From: Rothia sp. (in: high G+C Gram-positive bacteria)
GTDB lineage: Bacteria > Actinomycetota > Actinomycetes > Actinomycetales > Micrococcaceae
NCBI RefSeq assembly: GCF_030540545.1
Contig: NZ_JAUNVZ010000006.1
Span: 113,814 to 171,328 of the forward strand
Direction of reading: 5' to 3'
Length of the DNA stretch: 57,515 bases
In this document: one piece after another, positions 52,751 to 57,515 of the stretch
How the letters are laid out: each line of letters begins with the position of its first letter
How positions within the stretch are numbered: position 1 is the first letter of the stretch
The notes under the pieces: generated by a model
The model's input: the letters and a program-made list of their open reading frames with translations, nothing else
What the model was told of the DNA's origin: nothing
Databases searched by the model: none
Translations under genes and position numbers: made by a program

Positions 52751-53881
52751 TTAGGAACGAACCATAATCGCCTCGGAGGCACGATCGACCTCTGGAGCAC
52801 CGGAAAGAATGCGATCACGGGAGGTATCCGAAGGAATCACAGCACCCGTATTCTGATCATAAATCTCCACACCGGCAGGGTAGAACATCAGCTGGGTGGC
52901 GTTCGGACCACTGGTCTGCTTCCAATGAATCAGCAGTGCACCGCGATCCCAACGAACCGTGGGCGCATTATAGGAGGTACCCGCATCCTGAATAGCGGTA
53001 ATGCTCAGGCCGTTAATCTCGGCGTAGGGCGCGCTCTTAGCGGTCCAAGAAATGTGATTATCGGTCACATAGAGCTTGCGGGTGGGAGCTAACCAAGAAC
53101 CCTGAATACTGGAATAATCACCGCGGGCAATCTGCGAAGTATTCATACCCGAGCTGGAGGCAGCCTGAGCGCTACTGGGAGCCGCCGAGGAAGGGCTCGG
53201 GCGGGTGGCGTTATTAGTGCTCTCGGCAGCGCCGCTGGGGCTGGGGGAGTAGCTCGAGGTACTAGCACTGGCGGTGGAGCTCGGTGCAGGGGCGGTAATA
53301 GCGGGTACGTTAATCTGCGGAGCCTCAGTGGAGACTCGAGTCATCATATGGGGTGAGAGATCATCGGCGCGGCTGGTCAAAGCCACCACACGCAGAGTCG
53401 ACTCATTACTTTCAACCTTCGCACCCGTAAACGGGTTCTTTAGTGCCACGCCCTCGGGATAGACCATAATATAGGCACTCTTATCGGAGTGGGCGCTGGA
53501 CTCCCAGCTCAGAATTAGTGCGCCATCCTGAACTTTCTTGGAGAACTTATCGTAGGTGACAGACTTGTCCTCCGGAAGTAGGCTCAGCTGAGAGAGCTTA
53601 GCGAAAAGCGCATCATTGTTGCTCCACTCCATGCCGCCCTGCACCACAGCGAGCTTCTGGGAAGAAGAAGCCCAAGTACCGGTCAGAGCCGTGAAATCGC
53701 CGCGGGCAATAGCGTCCAGGGTGCTAGAGTGCGCGGAAGAAGTCGAAGCGCTGGAAGAAGCGCTCGCGCTCGGGCTGCTACTCTGGGAGCTTTCAGTACC
53801 GGGAATAGAACAAGAGCTCAGCGTTAGCAGAGCAGTGAAACCCAAGGTGAGGGCGGGGTAAATACGTGCGTGGTGGGGCAT
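52751..53881 (-). CDS. Ser-rich lipoprotein with two GDxxxIxGxW-type domains
   Basis: 376 aa, ATG with AGGTAG upstream. Lipobox cysteine C24 (LSSC). A Ser/Ala/Thr spacer leads to a first domain from residue 55 (LDAIARGDFTALTGTW ... YIMVYPEGVALKNPFTGAKV ... LRVVALTS), a Ser/Pro/Ala-rich linker (about 180-245), then a second domain (MNTSQIARGDYSSIQGSWL ... LMFYPAGVEIYDQNTGAVIPSDTSRDRI). The two domains are clearly related to each other and to those in the next two genes. The motif recalls the GDFSSIxGTW start of DUF6287-type domains in Firmicutes lipoproteins (from memory). Surface-exposed; ligand unknown. Confidence 0.85.
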   Translation of the reverse strand: MPHHARIYPALTLGFTALLTLSSCSIPGTESSQSSSPSASASSSASTSSAHSSTLDAIARGDFTALTGTWASSSQKLAVVQGGMEWSNNDALFAKLSQLSLLPEDKSVTYDKFSKKVQDGALILSWESSAHSDKSAYIMVYPEGVALKNPFTGAKVESNESTLRVVALTSRADDLSPHMMTRVSTEAPQINVPAITAPAPSSTASASTSSYSPSPSGAAESTNNATRPSPSSAAPSSAQAASSSGMNTSQIARGDYSSIQGSWLAPTRKLYVTDNHISWTAKSAPYAEINGLSITAIQDAGTSYNAPTVRWDRGALLIHWKQTSGPNATQLMFYPAGVEIYDQNTGAVIPSDTSRDRILSGAPEVDRASEAIMVRS

Positions 53882-53984
53882 AGAGACTACCTATCGGTGT
53901 GATCGACTGCTATGTGTGATTATTCGGTAATAATACTAACAAATCCAGCCTATCAGATTCCCCACATCGAGAAGCACAAAAAAG

Positions 53985-54033
53985 TCACGCCCCGTGTTTT
54001 GCTATATCGTATAGACAGAAACACGGGGCGTGA
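53985..54033 (-). terminator. Intrinsic terminator after the second lipoprotein gene
   Basis: TCACGCCCCGTGTTT and its complement, 15-bp perfect stem with an inner CTATA/TATAG pairing, just past the stop codon at 54041 on the minus strand. Confidence 0.85.
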
Positions 54034-54040
54034 TACACCT

Positions 54041-55114
54041 TTAAGACTTAGCCTTAGGAGTCGCCGCGGCACCGCGCGGGCTAATCATCTGACCGGCGCA
54101 TTCAAGCGTATCGGCGCTTATAGCCGTGCAGGTAATATCACCCACCGTAATCTTATGCCCGGGCGCCAACTCCACAGCATTGGGCTGCACGAGCGTCTTG
54201 AAAGCATCCAGCTTAGAACTGGAACTATTGGTTAAATAGCGGCGTACCTTCGGCTCGGCACCGCTGGGAGTGACCTGCATATAGTAGACCGGATCGCCCA
54301 GCAGCTCCCAATTACGCGGCTTGGTGGCGCTATAGAACATGCAGGTCACCTGAGAACCCCCAACCGCCGCATTAATATAGCAGGTATTCGGCCGACCATT
54401 GGTGCTACCCAAAGAAATAAAGGCACTCTGCGCGCCGGAAACCGTACTAAAACGCGCCGGATCCTCCTCAATTGCCGTAGCACGAGTCTCAGTCAGAGTC
54501 TTCAGCTCCGGCATAGAGGCGGTGGAGGACATGATCGTGGTGGCATTATCGCTGCTCACCGCACCGTAAAAAATACGATCCTTCCAATCCTCAGAAGCAA
54601 TCAGCGCACCGGTTGACTGATCGCGCACGCTCACACCCGCCGGGTAAAACGTGAACTGCACGCTATCGCTATAACGCAGATGCAGAGCTCCACCGCTCTG
54701 CTCAACCGTAGGCTTGAGGTGCTCTTCGCCACCCTGAGCAGCATGAACCTTCAGGCCATTCAAGGTTAGGGTCGCACGGTCGGTCACGCTATACTCGCCG
54801 CTATTACCGCTAATAACGAGTGCGTTTTTATCGCCATTCCAGGTGCCCTGAATACTGCTAAAATCGCCGCGCGCAATCTGATCCAGATTCATGGTTGAGG
54901 AGGGAGCACCATCGCTTGCGGGCGCAACAGAAGACGCCGCGTGAACGCTAGCGCTAGGAGAAGAGCTGGGCTGAGCGCCTGCACTATTGGAGGCGCTCAC
55001 GTGGGTGCTGCTAACGGAGGCACTCGGGCTCGAGAGCGCGGGAGTTCCGCAGGCGCTGAGTACGAGAACCGCCGCCGCGCTGAGAAGACCCAGCGTGGTT
55101 CGAGAGTGTTTCAT
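54041..55114 (-). CDS. Ser-rich lipoprotein with one GDFSSIQGTW domain and a Cys-containing C-terminal domain
   Basis: 357 aa, ATG with AAGGTC upstream. Lipobox C22 (LSAC). After a Ser/Ala spacer (about 25-70) comes the shared domain (MNLDQIARGDFSSIQGTW ... FTFYPAGVSVRDQSTGALIASEDWKDRIFYG). A C-terminal region of ~170 residues follows with four Cys (TCYINA, VTCMFY, ITCTAI, LECAG), which probably form disulfides, and ends QMISPRG. The same C-terminal type occurs in the gene at 56143. The second of three tandem family members; each has its own terminator, so they are separate units. Confidence 0.85.
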   Translation of the reverse strand: MKHSRTTLGLLSAAAVLVLSACGTPALSSPSASVSSTHVSASNSAGAQPSSSPSASVHAASSVAPASDGAPSSTMNLDQIARGDFSSIQGTWNGDKNALVISGNSGEYSVTDRATLTLNGLKVHAAQGGEEHLKPTVEQSGGALHLRYSDSVQFTFYPAGVSVRDQSTGALIASEDWKDRIFYGAVSSDNATTIMSSTASMPELKTLTETRATAIEEDPARFSTVSGAQSAFISLGSTNGRPNTCYINAAVGGSQVTCMFYSATKPRNWELLGDPVYYMQVTPSGAEPKVRRYLTNSSSSKLDAFKTLVQPNAVELAPGHKITVGDITCTAISADTLECAGQMISPRGAAATPKAKS

Positions 55115-55783
55115 TCTGACCTTGTAGTGAGTGTTCAGTACGGTGCCTCGCGTGTTGAGTCGGCGAGTGAGTGAGAAGCCTGACTCTGTAACGATGGTTC
55201 ACCGTGGAGTGAGTGAGTTGAACAGAATTAGCGTACCAGGTTTTTGGAGGTTTGGGTGCTTTCGACCCGTATTATTGGACAGATTTCCTGTGTTCTTAGT
55301 TACTCGTAATAAGAGATGGGTTTGTGAGTACGAGAATCGTGACTATATGAGATCGGAAAGAGCTGTTGAGACTGGGCTGCTGTTTAAGAAAAGGGTGATT
55401 CGTGCGAGTGGTTGCGTTTGCGAGTTTCGAGGTGAGAGTTGAGTTTTTGAGGCATGGTCGCTGGTTCCGGCGCCGCTGCGGAGATTGAAACTTCGCGGGT
55501 GCTCAAACATTGCTCAGCTCGCCCCTTTTTGAGACGTGCTTGAGTTTTTGAGAGGACGCGAGCTTCGCAAAACTGCGCGCCGACGCTCGTTTCTTCTCCT
55601 TGCGGCTTATGCTCATATGTCACGTTTCTGAGGTGGTTGGGGCTTGTGCGTTCAGTCCCTGAGGGGCTGCAAATGGGGTTTTCAACTGCTCGCGTCTCAC
55701 GGCGCTCCTTTCCCGCCTTCGGGATGCTTACGACCCGTGCGTTTCTTACTTTTTGTGAATGTGCCAGATTTTCTTTTCGCGTC

Positions 55784-55842
55784 GCGAATAGTATTTTTCG
55801 TCGCGAGGGAAGACACCCCTCGCGACGAAAAATACTATTCGC
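55784..55842. repeat. 59-bp palindrome, copy 3
   Basis: GCGAATAGTATTTTTCGTCG and its complement, perfect over both arms (25 bp), in the same length as copies 1 and 2. Confidence 0.92.
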
Positions 55843-55867
55843 GACGCGAAGGGGTAACTCGCATACC

Positions 55868-55952
55868 CGCATGGGATGATGCTCTGAGGAACCGGTAGGG
55901 CTGGAACGTAAGTGCATTGAAAGAACGCGACTGCCTTGGTATCGTCCCATGC
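55868..55952. repeat. 85-bp palindrome, right-most copy
   Basis: CGCATGGGATGATGC ... TATCGTCCCATGC; same length as the other full copies although the last base is changed. Confidence 0.85.
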
Positions 55953-56078
55953 CTAAGCTAATCGGGCTAGATACACTACGCAGTCCCAACGGATCTTAGA
56001 GGTACCCTGTTGCCCTACCGTGGCTCAGTGCCGATAGTTCTTTAGTCTTGTTTCTAAAAGTGAAATACAACCATAAAT

Positions 56079-56123
56079 AAAAACCGCCGAATGCATTCCT
56101 AGAAACGCATTCGGCGGTTTTAG
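56079..56123 (-). terminator. Intrinsic terminator after the third surface-protein gene
   Basis: AAAACCGCCGAATGC and its complement, 15-bp perfect stem with a 12-nt loop. Confidence 0.92.
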
Positions 56124-56142
56124 AACCAATATGCAGATGAGA

Positions 56143-57515
56143 CTAGTCCGTCACGAACTCACTATTGAAGTAGTACAGCTTATCCTGAACGGGTAGGCGA
56201 ACCACACCGTGAGGCGAAACGAGGAAACCAGCGCCACTCGTCTCGGTACAACGAACAGTAGAATCAGCTACAACTGCGCACGTAATTCCATCTGCGCTGA
56301 GCTGTTGGACAACCTGCAGAGTCTTATGAGTGGCCCTGGTATCTGCAGCAACATAGACACTTTGAGTATAGTAGCTAAAGTATGCTTCGACCGGACCACC
56401 GGATGCCTGCGGACGAGTAGGCACTATGCTTGCTTTATAGGAGCCGGTAGCTCCACCAGCAGTTTCAGCATCCTGCTTCTCGCTAATAATTTCGCAGCGA
56501 GCGCCGTTAACCTTATTGATAGAACATAGATTAGGCTTACCATTAGTCGTACCAATCTGGAATACCAGACCACCCTGACCGCTGAAACTTCCCTGGGGTG
56601 CGTAGTCTGCAGGGTCTGCATCCGAGATGGCAATACCTCCAGATACTTTGGCATATTCCGGAGTGTCACTGATGCGACTCATAATGGTGCTTGACAGACC
56701 CGGGCCGTCCGCGGGCTTGCCGGAGACAATACGGTCTTTCCAGTCCTCAGTATCCAGGTACGGGGTGTTGGGGCCACCAATACCAAACTCAGTACGAGGG
56801 ATCTTCACACCGGCGGGGTAGAAGCTAAGCATCTGACCGTCCGGCCAACGCATAATTAATGCGCCATTTTCGCGGGTGACCGTTGCGGCTCCTTGGGCAC
56901 CGCGGCTTTGAACGCCGTAATACTTTAGACCGGAGAGTTCCGCGTATGCACGCCCATTGACACTCCACTCAGCTTTATTGTTCTCCACAAAGAGCGAGCG
57001 TGCGTTAGACTGCCACGCGCCTTGAATACTGGAGAAATCACCCTTGGCAATCTGATCCAGGTTCATACCTAGGCTTAGGGGTTTCTTTTCTTCCTGTGCC
57101 GGTTCGGAGGCGGGTGCGCTGGGGCTGGGGGAGAAGCTCATGGAGGAGCTCGGTACGGCGCTTGCCGAGGCGCTTGCACTTGCGGTGGTGGTGCTCGGTA
57201 GCGCGGTAGAGACCTGTTTCATGACGTACTTGGTGTAGTCGGTGGTGGTCGTATCGGGGATTGCCACGATACGTACTGTGGAGGTGTCAGAGTCTACTAC
57301 GCTGCCGGTGGGGTTTTTGATGGCGATGCCTACGGGGTAGATGATTAGGCGTGCGCCGCTGGGAGTTGAGGACTGTGCGCCGTTAGTTGCCTGGGTATTG
57401 GCGGATGCGCTCGCAGAGGGTGTAGCCGAAGCGCTTGAGGCTTCGCTAGGTGCAGTGCTTCCTTCGGCAGTGCTGGAGGGTGCCGAAGATGCGGTTGTAG
57501 AAGAGGAAGTATCAG
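56143..57515 (-). CDS. Ser-rich surface protein of the GDFSSIQG family, 5' end outside the window
   Basis: At least 457 codons are open to the right edge; the signal peptide lies outside. From the edge, a ~50 residue Ser/Thr/Ala-rich segment is followed by ARLIIYPVGIAIKNPTGSVV and TVRIVAIPD, the C-terminal half of a family domain (compare YIMVYPEGVALKNPF in the gene at 52751). After a second Ser/Pro linker comes a full domain (MNLDQIAKGDFSSIQGAW ... LSFYPAGVKIPRTEF ... TEDWKDRIVSG). The C-terminal region with Cys (NLCSIN, ARCEII, ITCAVV, VRCTET) resembles that of the gene at 54041 and ends FLVSPHGVVRL plus a short tail. By analogy a lipoprotein; not verifiable here. Confidence 0.85.
   Translation of the reverse strand, partial: DTSSSTTASSAPSSTAEGSTAPSEASSASATPSASASANTQATNGAQSSTPSGARLIIYPVGIAIKNPTGSVVDSDTSTVRIVAIPDTTTTDYTKYVMKQVSTALPSTTTASASASASAVPSSSMSFSPSPSAPASEPAQEEKKPLSLGMNLDQIAKGDFSSIQGAWQSNARSLFVENNKAEWSVNGRAYAELSGLKYYGVQSRGAQGAATVTRENGALIMRWPDGQMLSFYPAGVKIPRTEFGIGGPNTPYLDTEDWKDRIVSGKPADGPGLSSTIMSRISDTPEYAKVSGGIAISDADPADYAPQGSFSGQGGLVFQIGTTNGKPNLCSINKVNGARCEIISEKQDAETAGGATGSYKASIVPTRPQASGGPVEAYFSYYTQSVYVAADTRATHKTLQVVQQLSADGITCAVVADSTVRCTETSGAGFLVSPHGVVRLPVQDKLYYFNSEFVTD

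Larger units (their letters stand above)
55115..56142. other. Repeat-rich gene-free kilobase
   Basis: No coding sequence is supported. 55651-55712 matches 22700-22790. 55784-55842 and 55868-55952 are the 59-bp and 85-bp palindromes. Open frames that cross the region follow the repeats, lack ribosome sites and differ in frame between copies. Confidence 0.7.

Noticed and set aside
55384-55989. 201-codon minus-strand frame
   Set aside because: It crosses the 59-bp and 85-bp palindromes, has no family similarity and no credible ribosome site.

Overview
The window comes from a moderately GC-rich actinobacterium of the order Micrococcales. Supporting signs are the rnhB-DUF2469-yraN-comM-dprA order, the fabD-fabH-acpP-fabF block, trpB-trpA-lgt linkage, twin clpP genes, an MptB-type mannosyltransferase and an FMN riboswitch driving a PnuC-type riboflavin transporter. 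The proteins fit Micrococcaceae, most likely an oral Rothia; this is inference from gene content, not a database match.

Layout. 1-763: the trailer end of a type I-E CRISPR array that runs off the left edge (no cas genes in the window), followed by scattered palindromic repeats. 1016-6555: a Fic enzyme, def, tRNA-His and orn on the minus strand; then a mannosyltransferase, a membrane-anchored HNH nuclease and tRNA-Arg on the plus strand. 6660-8601: palindromic repeats around an ltrA gene with an apparent N-terminal frameshift. 8878-18137: ssb, rplS, lepB, rnhB, a DUF2469 gene, yraN, comM, dprA and xerC (signal peptidase, ribosome, DNA uptake and recombination). 18399-22163: fatty acid synthesis genes fabD-fabH-acpP-fabF.

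22200-30200 is the accessory part. An AT-rich orphan membrane-protein gene sits between near-identical inverted arms of about 265 bp. It is followed by a GH25 lysozyme with SLH repeats, a gene-free AT-rich kilobase, a secreted zinc metalloprotease and a Tat-exported protein. 30521-35453 is a complete riboflavin unit: FMN riboswitch, transporter, ribD, a fused riboflavin synthase-DHBP synthase, ribA and ribH. 35585-42732 holds trpE-trpC and trpB-trpA-lgt, split by an opposite-strand lipoprotein gene bracketed by an exact 23-bp direct repeat. 43059-52639 is core again: clpP1-clpP2, a small Cys-rich protein, fabG, an atypical SDR, an ABC ATPase, a SpoU methyltransferase, rpmE2, an LCP ligase, rplU-rpmA-obg. 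52751-57515 is a same-strand array of three related Ser-rich surface proteins that share a GD(F/Y)(S/T)(S/A)(I/L)xG(T/S/A)W domain; the last runs off the right edge.

Recurring themes are (i) several families of intergenic palindromes of constant length (about 85, 70, 75 and 59 bp), some joined into compound blocks, and (ii) envelope-directed proteins. The strongest leads are the inverted-arm orphan gene, the riboflavin synthase-DHBP synthase fusion, the riboswitch with a visible candidate anti-Shine-Dalgarno switch, the diverged but fold-conserving terminal CRISPR repeats, and the surface-protein family.
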